Source: Plasmodium coatneyi (Eukaryota > Apicomplexa > Aconoidasida > Haemosporida > Plasmodiidae). From it: a stretch of 64,000 bases of DNA. Both the position numbers and the translations under genes were made by a program. Location: positions 747,501 through 811,500 of the forward strand of contig NC_033560.1 of NCBI RefSeq assembly GCF_001680005.1, given 5' to 3'. The notes beneath the pieces are model-generated. The model saw only the letters and a program-made list of their open reading frames with translations. It made no database searches and was not told the origin of the DNA. Positions 11,376 through 22,453 of this stretch are shown one piece after another; within the stretch, counting starts at the first letter, position 1, and each line of letters starts with the position of its first letter.

Positions 11376-13547
11376 TTACTTCCCCACGCAGAAGGAGTCT
11401 AGAATTTCGTTTAGTATTTTGGTTTGGCTGAACCCACCAATGATTCCATTGAGGGCTTTAACAGCTAGCTTTATTTCTTCCGCGATTATGTCAAAAGTTA
11501 GGAGGTGTCTGTGCCGCTTTATAAAGAGGAGGTGCTTCAGTGCCCTCCGCAGGTGGGTCTTGTGCCTCTCGAAGGGGAGGAACGTGGGGGAGCTTAAGTC
11601 AACTCCTGCATTTTTTCCTTCCTTTTTTCTGTCATGCCCACTTCTACACCGTGCCTGCATCACCTCGTTGAGGCCCCCCAACAGCGCGTCCACGTTGTGC
11701 CCCTCCTTGGACGAAACGAAAAAAATGGTCTGCCAAATATTTTGGTAAATTCTTCTCAGGTGGGGATTCTCTAAGTCCCTCTTTAGGATTTCCCATATGT
11801 TCCTCCTCACCTGATCGTGCGTTTCATCAATGGATAAGTCACACTTGTTTACACAGATGATGAAATGCGGCAGGGGGGTTGTTGCCTCCTCCGTGGTGGA
11901 TTTCCTCTTTTTAAATTTGCTGCCCAAAATGGAAAGGGCAAATTTCAACTCCTCTTCGTATTTCCTCACGTTCAGAATGATTAAGACGCAGGCACTTTTA
12001 CGCAGATACTTGAGTGTCTTCTTTACGCCCATGCGTTCAAGTGCCCTATGTGGGGTGTCCACACGGGGGTGGCCACTACGTAGGAATTCCTCCCTTAGGA
12101 CATGCTCGCTAACTCCCGCAGAGTCACAAAAGTTGTAAGACCTCCCCCCAACGGTTATCCCCTTCTGTACCACGTCAATGGTGCTCCCCTTAATCCTCGT
12201 AACGATGGAAACATCACTACGGCAAATGCGATTCATCAGAGTACTCTTTCCAGAATTGACCTGCCCGAAGAGGAGTACATCCAGGGGGTTACTTAGGTCT
12301 TCCACATTTGGCTTAATCAGAATATCCCTAATGTTTCCAATTGCGTTGTTCAGATGGAGCTTCACAAATTCGTTCAGATAGCTTCTCTCCTCGTTGGAGG
12401 ATAAGTGTTCGTCCTCCAGGTCGATCTTAACCTGTGTGTACAGCAGAAGCTTTTTCATGTTATTCCGCAGCGTCAAGTAGACGTTCCTTGCATGTCCTTT
12501 TAAATAATTCAACGCAATTTTTTTTTGTTCCTTCTTCTTGCACCAAAGTAACTCCTTCAATCCCTCCACTTGGAGTAAATTCATTTTTCCATTTAGGAAA
12601 GATCTTCTGGTGAATTCGCCCTTCATACTTAACCTTATTTTGTTAAAAGAAGCATCATTTCTTGGGGTTAATAATTTGTTCCAAATTTCTTCTGAATATG
12701 TGCAGGTGAAATTTTCCTTCTTACCATTTTGGCTATAATACTTTTCCTTCTCATATTTCAATAGGTTGCTAAAAAGGGCATTTAATTTTTCGATCTCGTC
12801 CATAAGTTCGTTCACAATTAGGGGAGATCCATGACAGTAGATCTCAACCACATCTTCTCCTGTATACGACTTTGGACTCTTAAAAAAGGTATACATTATC
12901 TGGTCGATCGGTTCGTGGCAATTGCTGTATATTTCCCCGTTGTACATTTTTCTTTCTTCGAGGTGCTTCCTTAGCTTTATTACTTCGTCGAGGTTGTACT
13001 CTGTTTTTTTCCTCCTGGAGGGACTGTCTATGGGGGGTTCACCATTTGCTTCACCACACCCCTCACTGTTCCCCTGACCGAGTATTTGATTGCTTTCCCC
13101 CCCCTGCAACAGCACCTCCAGCACGATCCTGCTCAGGGGGCCCGACATACGCACCACCGCTATGGCGCTCACGTCCCTGCCCGAGCTCAGCGCGTATATC
13201 GTGTCCCCCTCGCTCAGCATCCTCTCAAGGTACTCCTCCCGCAGGGCGGCACTGCAGGTATTACCACTATTCGTGGTATTCATGACAGACGTGGCAACCG
13301 TGTCATTAGTGTCACCCCCCCTGGAGTCATTCATAGTGAGGCTTCCTCCATTCCTGATCCCACAACTCCTCCTCCACCTCGCTTTCCTCCCCCCATGGAA
13401 GCCATTCCTTCGGTAAAAGAAATCACTCCGGGGGATGAAGCAAACGAGAGCTTCACCTCTGCGGTTACTTCTCTTCACACTGTTACAGGGGCTAACAAGG
13501 TGAGTCACAAAAATGAACCCTACCAGTTTGGACAAAGTTACATGCAT
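11376..13547 (-). CDS. mnmE: tRNA modification GTPase MnmE/TrmE, probably apicoplast
   Basis: MnmE, with its partner MnmG, modifies uridine 34 in the anticodon of certain tRNAs. The frame shows the family layout: an N-terminal TrmE formyl-THF-binding domain (GDTIYALSSGRDVSAIAVVR; YTGEDVVEIYCHGSP; GEFTRRSFLNGKMNL), a helical region, an inserted G domain and the hallmark C-terminal FCVGK with catalytic-type cysteine. G-domain motifs are GQVNSGKS (about residues 428-435), GSTIDV, DSAGV and NKCD. The open frame extends further upstream but has no ATG there. The best start is the ATG at 13547, giving 723 residues. The new N-terminus (LSKLVGFIFVTHLVSPC followed by Arg/Lys-rich sequence) looks like a signal peptide plus transit peptide, which fits apicoplast import. 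Poorly conserved insertions are normal in Plasmodium. Confidence 0.9.
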   Translation of the reverse strand: MHVTLSKLVGFIFVTHLVSPCNSVKRSNRRGEALVCFIPRSDFFYRRNGFHGGRKARWRRSCGIRNGGSLTMNDSRGGDTNDTVATSVMNTTNSGNTCSAALREEYLERMLSEGDTIYALSSGRDVSAIAVVRMSGPLSRIVLEVLLQGGESNQILGQGNSEGCGEANGEPPIDSPSRRKKTEYNLDEVIKLRKHLEERKMYNGEIYSNCHEPIDQIMYTFFKSPKSYTGEDVVEIYCHGSPLIVNELMDEIEKLNALFSNLLKYEKEKYYSQNGKKENFTCTYSEEIWNKLLTPRNDASFNKIRLSMKGEFTRRSFLNGKMNLLQVEGLKELLWCKKKEQKKIALNYLKGHARNVYLTLRNNMKKLLLYTQVKIDLEDEHLSSNEERSYLNEFVKLHLNNAIGNIRDILIKPNVEDLSNPLDVLLFGQVNSGKSTLMNRICRSDVSIVTRIKGSTIDVVQKGITVGGRSYNFCDSAGVSEHVLREEFLRSGHPRVDTPHRALERMGVKKTLKYLRKSACVLIILNVRKYEEELKFALSILGSKFKKRKSTTEEATTPLPHFIICVNKCDLSIDETHDQVRRNIWEILKRDLENPHLRRIYQNIWQTIFFVSSKEGHNVDALLGGLNEVMQARCRSGHDRKKEGKNAGVDLSSPTFLPFERHKTHLRRALKHLLFIKRHRHLLTFDIIAEEIKLAVKALNGIIGGFSQTKILNEILDSFCVGK

Positions 13548-14044
13548 GGGGATTGGGCACCCACATATAGACTGTATGAGTGGGTCATTCGAATTCTGCG
13601 TGGCGATGTCGACATGGGATGTGCCACTCCTCTGGCAGGAAGATGAACTGACCCAACGAGCATACCTTCTCACGTGTGTAAGTCACTCATGCGCTGCTTC
13701 GTTAGAAGGATCAAACTCCCTTTTACCTGCGAAGAGGTGGTTAAAAAATGCGCCTTCCCCCATCAAAAAAAAAAAAAAAAAAAAAAAATATGAACAAAAA
13801 TATAGCTAGCTGCCTGAACCGTTCAGGTGAAAAGCTATTACAAATGGCGCACAAAAAAAAAAATAAAATAAAATAAATAATATGAACAAAAAAAAAAAAA
13901 AAAAAAAAAGGCCCATGGTATTGCCACACGCAGAGGCTGCTCCCGGACGGCGAAATTTTGAACGCGCAGTTTTGGCGAACTTGCTGAACGACTTGACTAC
14001 CCTACCAAATTAGCTACGTTGTGGAGTGCAGTTGTGCTAACTGC
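13548..14044. other. Intergenic: upstream of MnmE, downstream of UBA3
   Basis: No gene seen. Two long homopolymer A runs (about 13766-13788 and 13890-13909) and a short AAAT-rich tract dominate. Both flanking genes are on the minus strand, so this must hold the MnmE upstream region and the UBA3 3' end. Confidence 0.5.
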
Positions 14045-15262
14045 TCACTCCAAGTCGAGGAGGAAAACGAAGCTGGTGTCGCCCTCCGTTTGGACGTTGA
14101 GGTAGTCGCGCTCCTTCAGCTCGCCCCTGTCCACGAGTTGTGCGAAAGTGGCGTTGAGTCTCTCTTCGTAGTCCTTCCCCACAAACCACTTGGACGCCAT
14201 GAACAGAATGGTGGATTGGGTAGAAATGCTCATCCGTTCGAGTTCGTACTCCCTCCTAATGTATTCAACAAACTGGCTGAATTTGTCGCTCCGCTTAAAA
14301 ACAACATGAATCCGTTTTCTGCTGCATATGATGCAGTGTCGGTTCCTATATATCTTGTAATGGAGCAGGTAGAACCCGTTTTCGCCAACATAGAGGATGT
14401 CGCTGTAGTCGTGTGTCCGACTCGACACCACGTGTAGATTTCCTCTACACATATCCGAAGCAATGCTGTGCATCTGACATACCATTAGTGAAGAAATCAC
14501 CATGAGTGTGCTGATGGTTGTTGGGATTGTGTTCTGGACGATCTGTCTGGTTACGTGGTAGTCCTCGTGGTCGACGTCAAATTGGGTAGCTCTCCTTTTG
14601 GCTTCTTCGTGAATCCACAGTAGGTGGGTTTTATCCTTCACGTTGGGCTTTTCTTTCCTGATTTGTTCAAATGCTACGTGCATGGCGTGCAGGACACAGT
14701 GGGTGAAGTTCGTTGGCCTTCCCGCAATGGAGCACACGGGCACGGTTTCCCCTTCGGCTAGATCGTCGTCCCAACGGTTGTTTAGCTGGTCTCCCCCCGT
14801 GGCGTAATTCCCCACGGTGCACTGCACGCAAGCGAAGTGCCTCCCCCGGTCGACAATCTTAACACTTCCTCGAAGACCCTCCACTCCCCCATCGATGTAA
14901 ATGACGTCCTTCCGCAAAGTAAAGACTACATTATTCAGGTACATCCTACTGCTTATATTATCCAGGCAACCCATTACAAAGTCGAATTTCTCGAAGAATT
15001 CTGTGTCGAAAGATTCTACGTTTTGCACAAAGGAAGTGATATGGATGTAGGGGTACCTTTCCTTTACCTTCTCTTCAATCACAACTGCTTTGCTTCTTCC
15101 AATGTCATCACATGTGAAAAAGAATTGTCTGCTCAAATTGCTCACTTCAACTGTGTCATGATCCACGATGGTTATGTGTTTTACATTCAGATGTATCAGA
15201 TTCTTCACGACTTCATTTCCCAGTCCTCCGCAGCCGACCACTAGCACTTTGGCTAAGTCCAT
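14045..15262 (-). CDS. UBA3: NEDD8-activating enzyme E1 catalytic subunit (UBA3-like)
   Basis: UBA3 with its APPBP1 partner adenylates NEDD8 and passes it to an E2 for cullin modification. The 405-residue product starts at an ATG almost directly before the nucleotide-binding glycine loop (VLVVGCGGLGNEV, residues 7-19). Adenylation-domain motifs follow (SNLSRQFFF, DIGRSKA, CLDN, IDGGVEG). The probable catalytic cysteine is C177 in ETVPVCSIAGRP. Two CxxC pairs (C145/C148 and C310/C313) are placed as in the zinc site of this family. The C-terminal 90 residues resemble the ubiquitin-fold domain that recruits the E2. SUMO E1 subunit UBA2 is a less likely alternative because its long C-terminus is absent. 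The N-terminus is shorter than in animal UBA3. The frame stays open upstream without a start codon, so a missed 5' exon is possible. Confidence 0.85.
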   Translation of the reverse strand: MDLAKVLVVGCGGLGNEVVKNLIHLNVKHITIVDHDTVEVSNLSRQFFFTCDDIGRSKAVVIEEKVKERYPYIHITSFVQNVESFDTEFFEKFDFVMGCLDNISSRMYLNNVVFTLRKDVIYIDGGVEGLRGSVKIVDRGRHFACVQCTVGNYATGGDQLNNRWDDDLAEGETVPVCSIAGRPTNFTHCVLHAMHVAFEQIRKEKPNVKDKTHLLWIHEEAKRRATQFDVDHEDYHVTRQIVQNTIPTTISTLMVISSLMVCQMHSIASDMCRGNLHVVSSRTHDYSDILYVGENGFYLLHYKIYRNRHCIICSRKRIHVVFKRSDKFSQFVEYIRREYELERMSISTQSTILFMASKWFVGKDYEERLNATFAQLVDRGELKERDYLNVQTEGDTSFVFLLDLE

Positions 15263-16159
15263 ATGGGGGTGTGTTACCTGTTCGTCTCGGTTGATTAAAC
15301 CGCCTTTTTTTTTTGTAGGGGGAACTATCTGGACTCCACACAGTACTGTGGAGGAGCGCTTCTCCTTTGATTCCCCCTTCTTGGGGCGAATAAAAAGGTG
15401 TGCATCTTACCCCCCTCGCGTATTCTTCCTGTTGTAACGTTTTAGGCACTTTGGAATGGCAGTGCGGCGTGGCAATTGGTGTGGATAGCCGTGTGCACCT
15501 CTATATGCTTATGAACGACCCTGATGTGTGTCATACCTAAGGTGGGCAGGTAATCGAGGGGATGCGAAGCGGGAAATTCTTTCTGTTGACTTTCCTACGA
15601 CGGGGCGACTTACACCTTATCCACCGCTGAGATGCGCCCCACATTCCTCACTCCAATTATTGCAGCGTGTACGATTCTAAACAAAATGAAGGAAGCTCGG
15701 GGATGGGATTTTCCTTCCACCGGAGTGGTTAGCAAAAGGTGTTCCCCGATGGGGAGTTAAACATGCGTCAATCATAGGGAGGCAATTTTTTTTTTTTTTT
15801 TTTTTGCATTTATATTTATGTGTTTACCCCATGTGTAGGTTGAACGAGAACGTGCTTCAAGGTGTAGGTCGTTGTCACTTCCCCTTTCTTTTTTTTGCTT
15901 TCCCGCGTGCACAAACGCATAGGACACAAAATTTCACCCCTGCAGTGGGTGCCTCATGGGATTGCTTTGTCCATCGGTTTGAGTTGCTACAGGTGTCGAA
16001 TTGGGGTAAACCCCCCGAATGGAAAAAAAAAAAATAATAAACGGGTCATTCCACGTGACCATGCAGGCGGTTACTCAAACATCCGCAATGCCCACGTCGA
16101 CTACGTAGAATGGGCCCACTGTGAAGGCTTCCTCCACGAAGGAGACCCTAGTCCACTGT
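15263..16159. other. Intergenic: UBA3 upstream region and adenylate-kinase-like 3' region
   Basis: About 0.9 kb with no supportable gene. Contains a poly(T) run at 15787-15805 and an A run at 16022-16034. It presumably includes the UBA3 promoter and 5' untranslated region. A small upstream coding exon of UBA3 cannot be excluded. Confidence 0.45.
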
Positions 16160-16975
16160 TCAGGTGAGCCGTGTGTATTTGTGCCCCCCGTCTAAAATGG
16201 CGCATATCTGCACGAAGGTCTCTTCGATGGAGCCATTCCCGTCTACACTCCGATAGACTGTTGGGAAGAGGGAAATTATTTTCTCCTCATTCTGTTCATA
16301 CAAATGAAACCTCTTTAAAAAGGTAGCCTCGTTGTCATCTGCTCTTTTGGTTATCCTAGTAATGACTTCATCACTTATATTTTTAAATGCATCCCCCTGA
16401 GAGGATAATACCAGTTCCTCTTCTGGAGTTAAGTGTGTCCCTTGCTTTTTTTTTAACATAACTTCCACCCCCTTGGCGTTATAATTTATGTTGGTAACTG
16501 GGTCGACCATTCTGTTACTTATTCGGCTAAGTAACTTGTCCTTCTTCACCTGTATGTTGATAAAGCTTGTAACTTCGATGCCATTTTTTGCAAACAGCAG
16601 TGCCTGTTCGTATGTCCTTGGGAAACCATTAAGTACGATGCCTGCACATGGTTCCTCTCCATTTATGTATTTTTCTAAACGGTGCACAAATACTTTTATG
16701 ACAGTGTCGTCCGGCACTAATGACCCATCCTTCATGCATTTTTTTATTCTCTCTATGTCTTCGTTTTTTTTTTCCACTCCTTCGGTGCATTCATCTTCTT
16801 GACTTGGACTTGTGCCCCCTCCTGTCTCTTCATTCTCCGAAACATACTCCTTTAGCAACTCGCTGATTGTTATTATTGCAAAGTTGTACTTCTGTGCGAT
16901 GAGCCTGCATTGGGTATCTTTGCCCGACCCCGCCGCGCCGTTCAGGATGAACACTTTCGGTCCCTTCTGCTCCAT
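16160..16975 (-). CDS. AKLP1: Adenylate-kinase-like nucleoside monophosphate kinase
   Basis: Nucleoside monophosphate kinases exchange phosphate between ATP and AMP-type nucleotides. The first ATG in the frame (16975) gives 271 residues. A P-loop, GAAGSGKDT, lies at residues 13-21. The NMP-binding motif NGFPRTYEQA lies at about 116-125. Later come an R.SNRM/DPVTN lid entry and RITKRADDNE, matching the arginine-bearing helix that follows the lid. A charged insertion of about 30 residues (residues 47-76) after the first NMP helix is not usual in adenylate kinases. The lid region is short and lacks zinc-binding cysteines. I recall a gene named adenylate kinase-like protein 1 next to DMC1 in P. 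falciparum, and the symbol rests on that memory of synteny. Substrate preference cannot be read from the sequence. Confidence 0.83.
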   Translation of the reverse strand: MEQKGPKVFILNGAAGSGKDTQCRLIAQKYNFAIITISELLKEYVSENEETGGGTSPSQEDECTEGVEKKNEDIERIKKCMKDGSLVPDDTVIKVFVHRLEKYINGEEPCAGIVLNGFPRTYEQALLFAKNGIEVTSFINIQVKKDKLLSRISNRMVDPVTNINYNAKGVEVMLKKKQGTHLTPEEELVLSSQGDAFKNISDEVITRITKRADDNEATFLKRFHLYEQNEEKIISLFPTVYRSVDGNGSIEETFVQICAILDGGHKYTRLT

Positions 16976-18720
16976 TTGGAGGTAACTGAACTCCGAGGGG
17001 GTGAACCACGACAAGGTGAGTGTGTATATCAGTGTGTATGTGTATGTTTGTGTGTGCGTGCGTGTCGTCTGGGCTTCTACACTGTATTAATCCTGACGCG
17101 AGTAGCACTTCTCATTTTTATTTTACTTCCGTAGGTGTGACCCGCGTGATGGTATTCTTTACTTGGGGTTATCTTTTTTTTTTTTTTTTCCTTTTTTTTT
17201 ACCACTCTTTTGCCGCGCGGTGCATGTATATAACGGAGTGATCATCATCCATTTCTCCTTCTTTTACGGTTCACTATTCCCCTTTGTAATGTGCATTTGT
17301 CGGAATGTATCGACCGGCCATTCCCTCCACGGAAGACCAAAAAGGAGAGTGTAACTTGGGGGAACCATAAGACGCGCATGCGGAAGGCAAGGAGTGATGC
17401 ACACGACTACACTTGTGTTTGTAGATCCAACATCGTTTGAAGTGACCCCTTCGGATAATTGCATCTCATCGCATCGCAGGAGGTACAACCGCTTTATGAT
17501 TACTTTTTTTTTATATAATTGGTTATTCTCCTGTTTGGAGATTTTTTGCCGATTTAGCTAGCCATTTTTTTTTTTTTTTTTTTCCGCTTTATTTGCCTCT
17601 GTTAGGAAACTTTTTACCTGACCAGGCAAGGTCAATTTTGACGTCTTTTTTTTTCTAGTAAAATATGTGACATTTACACAAAAGGTGGTCTTATGGTGTG
17701 TCGAAAAGGAACAGACCATAGAAGGGGTGTCATCATTTGGCAAGGATTTCCATCGTTGCATACTCGTTTTGACAAATGTGTCACCGAGTGCTGTTTCCCT
17801 TTTACGACAGCTTACGCTGTTTAAGTCTACTCGTGAGGTGTCTGCAAAAGAAAAAAATGGCTCAACCTGTCATCTCCCCCTTGAAGTGCTAAGCGTGTGT
17901 TAAAAAAAAGAATGAAAAAACAGATCAAACCATTTAGGGAAGATCCCCCCACGTACGTATCCCTCACCAGCGGGCGCAAAACGGCTTATCTACACATTGT
18001 GAGGTCGCAGAAAAGATGAAAAAAAAAATAAAAATGTACAATTCTACACCTTTCGTTATTTGCCTGTTTTTTTTTTTTTTTTTTTTTTTTTTTGTGGCGA
18101 GGGATCAGTGAACGTACACCACTACTCCTCGAGGGAAAGAAGATCAAGCAAACAAAACAAAGCAGACATAAATTGCGCAAATTACCAAAACTGTAAAGAG
18201 CGCGACGAGGCAAAGGGTTTGTAAATATAATTGTCTTTTCCTTCTAAACAACGGGCATGCATTTTTTGTTGTTGCGTCTTAGTAGTACATGGACGTATCC
18301 CCCACAGGAGCGAAACATTAAAGCATCTCAGCGGCGATTGACTCGCAGAATTTTTTGCAAAGTAGACGAAACGGTGATTAACGCCTTAGCTTGTTTTTAC
18401 TTCCTGTCTAACTCTGCGGTATTGTTTTGTCTTGTGTGTGGGAGGGCCTATGTGTTTGTATTCCCAATCGGGTTTGTCTTCCACTAGACCGATTTGTGTT
18501 CCCCTTCACCTGTTGATATAGATGTATTTCCCCTCTCGGCTATCCGCCTACACTTAGCCGACGGAGAGTGATTCCATTTCTGTTCTTTCAAAAGAAAAAA
18601 CAGCACCTCTCCCAAAGATTCCTTTTCAAGAAGTGTCCCCACATAAGCGTATTTTTCACCTTGCCTGTTCATAACTTTTTCCCATTTTGGCTGTTTTTTT
18701 TTTTTTTTCTTTGTTAAAAA
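16976..18720. promoter_or_regulatory. Divergent upstream region of AKLP1-like gene (-) and DMC1 (+)
   Basis: 1.75 kb between two divergent start codons. It includes a TGTGTATG microsatellite at 17022-17065 and poly(T) runs near 17180, 17565 and 18068-18093. Short open frames exist on both strands but none has family resemblance, splice partners or composition that supports a gene. By position it must hold both promoters. Confidence 0.5.
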
Positions 18721-19706
18721 ATGGCTACCTTACCGTCGAGCAAGTCAACCAGCAAGGTTGCCGCGACGATCGCAGTGGAAGAGGAAGTCACAAAAGGCCA
18801 TAATTTTCAGGAAATCGTAAGGAGGAAAATGTGGCTTATGTGCTGTACCAACGTGGTGTTAAGCATTTTTTCCAGCTTCGTTTTCCCCATTTTACTTCCC
18901 CTTTCGTAGGAAAAGCTGCAAGACCTGGGCATAAACGCGGCAGACATAAACAAATTGAAAGGCAGCGGCTACTGCACGATACTTTCCCTGATCCAGGCAA
19001 CGAAAAAAGAGCTGTGCAATGTCAAGGGGCTTTCGGAAGCAAAGGTGGAGAAAATTTTGGAGGTGGCATCCAAGATAGAGAACTGTTCCAGTTTCATAAC
19101 AGCTCATCAGTTGGTCCATAAAAGAAGTAAAGTTTTGAAAATTACAACGGGGAGTTCCAACCTGGACAAAACTTTGGGAGGAGGAATAGAAAGCATGGCT
19201 ATCACAGAACTGTTTGGAGAAAACCGCTGTGGGAAAACGCAGATATGTCACACGCTGGCGGTCTCGGCTCAGTTGCCCAGGAGCGCTGGTGGCGGCAACG
19301 GCAAGGTAGGCCAATGGGCGCACGCTAATCCTGCGTTTGTACTATCATCCTCCTGTTGTACGTTCACCCTCCCGTTGCATGTTCGTCTTGCCTTTGCTCC
19401 ATCTCCACAGGTATGCTACATCGACACCGAAGGTACCTTCAGGCCAGAAAAAATATGCAAAATAGCCGAACGGTATGGAATTGATGGAGAAGACGTTCTG
19501 GACAACATTTTATATGCAAGGGCATTTACACACGAGCACTTGTATCAGCTGCTCGCGGTGTCAGCGGCAAAGGTAATGTCTCATGAATGGTTGATCACTG
19601 AAGGGGGGAGAACAAATAGGGAAGCGCAACTCTGGGAGAGGTTCATTTGGGGCAACTTTGGTGGATGTCCCCATTGCAATGGTGTACTCTGACTAGCTTT
19701 TTTGTT

Positions 19707-19742
<36 letters not shown>

Positions 19743-20393
19743 ATCCTCCTACTGGCGCGCTAACACTGAAGATGTGTGAAGAGCCCTTCGCACTACTCGT
19801 GGTGGACTCCATCATTTCCCTCTTCCGAGTGGACTTCAGTGGAAGAGGTAACTTCGCTGGGGAGCAGAGCTGGGCAGCTGGATAGTACGCATTTGATTAT
19901 CCCCCTCACACGATCATCTGCACGATGTATCCCCCTCCTACCCACCCACCCCCAGGTGAACTCTCCGAACGACAACAGAAGCTGAACAAAACCCTCTCCG
20001 TACTGAGCAAACTGGGAGAGCAATTTAACATTGCCGTTTTAATAACGAATCAAGTGATGTCCGACCCAGGGGCTACCATGACTTTCGTGGCCAACCCGAT
20101 GAAACCAGGTTTGCACGACGGACTACGCCAGGACGGCGGACCCCGCTATGGTCGCTCATCTTGCTGCATGCATATCATGGCAGCTCTCATATCCTTCCCC
20201 TTTTATTGTCCCTTTCGCTTCACCACTTCTTCCCCCCCTGGGCCAGTCGGTGGGCACGTCATCGGCCACGCGTCCACAACCAGGCTGTCGCTCAGAAAGG
20301 GCAAAGGAGATCAGCGCGTGTGCAAAGTTTACGACGCCCCCAACCTTCCCGAAGTGGACTGCATCTTCCAGCTGTAAGGGGGAAACCAAACGG

Positions 20394-20425
<32 letters not shown>

Positions 20426-20597
20426 CAGCGAAGTAAAACCCGCGCGCGACTAGTGAGCATCTGCTTGTCTACCTCCTTCCGTGGAGTACTTAGATGAGCA
20501 CTTTCTTACCCCCCCTATCTGCTTTATTTTATTGCTTCTTTTTTTTTTTTTTGCGATTTTCAGGTCGGAAGGCGGCGTGATTGACGCAACTGACTGA
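18721..20597 (+). CDS. DMC1: Meiotic recombinase DMC1
   Basis: DMC1 forms filaments on single-stranded DNA and carries out strand exchange between homologues in meiosis, which in Plasmodium follows gamete fusion in the mosquito. Seven exons join in frame: 18721-18816, 18910-19305, 19411-19572, 19772-19847, 19956-20108, 20247-20373 and 20564-20597. They give 347 residues, the expected DMC1 length. An N-terminal helix-hairpin-helix region (DLGINAADINKLKGSG) is followed by the Walker A variant GENRCGKTQ, then YIDTEGTFRPEK, and Walker B LLVVDSIISLFR. Next come SGRGELSERQQKLNK, TNQVMSDPG and a C-terminal GGHVIGHASTTRLSLRKGKG. The last two exons complete the usual C-terminus (SEGGVIDATD). The ATPase residues are present. 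RAD51 is excluded by the DMC1-like linker and C-terminal features, though the two families are close. Confidence 0.93.
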
Positions 20598-20890
20598 GCG
20601 AAGTGTGTGCTCTCGGGCGGTTGGAAAAAAAATGGAAAAAAAAAACACCACGAATTTAAAAAAAAAGGCTTCGCACAGCAGAGCAAATCGGTGAAACGCT
20701 ACACGAAGGCAGCAAGACATATAGACGACGCAGGCTGAGATCTACCCGCCCGACAAGTGAGCCTCCATCAAAGGGTCCCAACTTAGGACGTCTCTATCAA
20801 TTTCTCTGGAAAAAAAAAAAAAAAAAAAAAAAAAATGCAATGTGTATACCACGTGGGGAAAGGCCCCTCGTACCATCGTCGCAGGGTGAA
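20598..20890. other. Short convergent intergenic region with long poly(A)
   Basis: Both flanking genes, DMC1 (+) and the TRAPPC2L-like gene (-), end here. A run of 26 adenines lies at about 20810-20835. Nothing else was recognised. Confidence 0.5.
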
Positions 20891-21563
20891 CTATCCACAA
20901 ATGGGGACTTCACTTTTTTCTTTTTTTTTGTTTAAAACGAATGAATTACTAATTTTTTTTTCAAAGGAGTTGCTCTCCAAGAGGTCTGTGTAGAAAGGGT
21001 TGCAAACTGCGTCCACGTAGATTCTGTGTAGCTTTATAAAAATCTGCGAAGGGGTGTGTGTGTGCATCGCATGTGTATGTGGCTGCAGGTGTGTGTGCGT
21101 CACATGTGTACGATGGAAGCACACGTGAATGTCCGTGGTGGCACTCACCGACTTCAGAATATCATCTGTGTATTTATTTTTTCCGTCGTCTATGGTGAGG
21201 ATTATTTTCAGGTTAATTGCCTTAACGACATACGCGTAGTTTTTGTATGCGCTGAAGAGGGAGAGGTTGACTCCTATGTATCCGACGTAGGGGTCGGTCT
21301 TCTTTTCGCTCGACTCGGCTGCGTAGGGGGTGGGAAGGAAAAAGGGTGCACGTGGTTTGAGTAGAGTACACACACCTATTCACTCGAGCAGAAGTAGCTC
21401 CACTTGGACGGGCTGCAACTTATTTCGTCCTACTGAGTTTCTTTAAATTATCCAAGGCAGCAAAAACGGAGAAACGAGAACTCAGCTCGTCGCTCTTCTC
21501 CGTTGAGTGGAAAAATAAAATCTCGTCTTCCTCCCCCAGGTAGCAAATACTCTTTATTGCCAT
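20891..21563 (-). CDS. TRAPPC2L: TRAPP complex subunit 2-like protein (TRAPPC2L/Tca17)
   Basis: TRAPP complexes tether vesicles and activate Rab GTPases in the secretory pathway. Three exons on the minus strand, 21563-21434, 21318-21149 and 21043-20891, join by GT-AG sites with consistent phases into 150 residues, close to the 140 of human TRAPPC2L. The start MAIKSICYLGEEDEILFF matches the first longin-fold strands. YVGYIGVNLSLFSAYKNYAYV and KIILTIDDG match the central strands. The C-terminal FIKLHRIYVDAVCNPFY contains the CNPFY signature shared by TRAPPC2/TRAPPC2L. The spacing of this motif favours TRAPPC2L over TRAPPC2. A likely intron lies in the 5' untranslated region, since a pyrimidine tract and AG sit just before the start. 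The gene is convergent with DMC1 and divergent from ClpB1. Confidence 0.85.
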
Positions 21564-21926
21564 TTTGTCTCTTCCCTGGGGCTGAAAGGAAAGAAAAAAG
21601 GGGGGGACATCAGACGGGGGTGGAATGACGTGCCGTTGTAGAGTTGGCACAGAGGTATGGCGGCCAGCTTACTTTTTCTTTATGCATGCTCTCGGGTTGG
21701 CACTGCAGGTGAAACAAACATGTGAATTTGCACGCATATGAGAGGAAGCATCCGCTAGGGGCGAAAGCAGATAAGCTCCTACTCTGCGTAGGAGAACCTG
21801 GGGAAGTTCCACACTATAGCAACGAGGAATACACACGGGAAAAAAAAAAAAAAATGTTGCTACGGAGTGGATGAATTTGTTTAGCTGCTCTCCTTCTGGC
21901 TTGTAACTCTGCACGAGTTGCCAAAT

Positions 21927-21964
<38 letters not shown>

Positions 21965-22453
21965 CTCGCGGCGCGCTTCTGCCTTTTTCCCCCACGGTCG
22001 CCTCCACATGTTGGGCACCCGTCGACTGTACATCGAACGAGGAGAAAAAAAAAAAAAGGAGCATCCCATTCTTTTCTTTTCAAAAAGGAGGAAGTTGACT
22101 TTTTCTGTAGCAGCGCATCTTTCCTTCTCACCACTTACGTGCCATATAGGAAAAAAAGAAAAAAAAAAAGGCAGTTTGGGAAGAACCCTAATAGAGGTCC
22201 CTGCGTGTGTTGTGATGAACTGTAAAGGAGAGCAAAATCGACTCAGCGATAGCAAGTAGAACGGAAGGTCGTTTATCGCTGTGTCACATGCGGAGAAAAC
22301 AAAAAAAAACGTGACTGAAGAGGTGGCCATTGTTGCTCCTTTCACTGTGTAGAATGCAACCCGCGTGTGCCAAAAAGAACAGGTCGCTAGTGGGGCCACA
22401 TACGCATGTAGGTCCGTTTTCCTAAGCGAAGTAGAAAAAGCGACAGGATAAAA
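21564..22453. promoter_or_regulatory. Divergent upstream region of TRAPPC2L (-) and ClpB1 (+)
   Basis: 0.9 kb between two start codons, carrying poly(A) near 21840, a poly(T) run of more than 30 at 21931-21964 and further A runs near 22044 and 22150. Frames here are products of homopolymers. Promoters of both genes must lie here; no defined element was found. Confidence 0.5.

Noticed and set aside
17667..17903. 78-codon plus-strand frame upstream of DMC1
   Set aside because: Composition is plausible but there is no recognised domain, no splice partner and no supporting context; not reported as a gene.
21814..22399. Several overlapping frames upstream of ClpB1
   Set aside because: All are built from long A/T runs (poly-Lys or poly-Phe) and have no splice partners.
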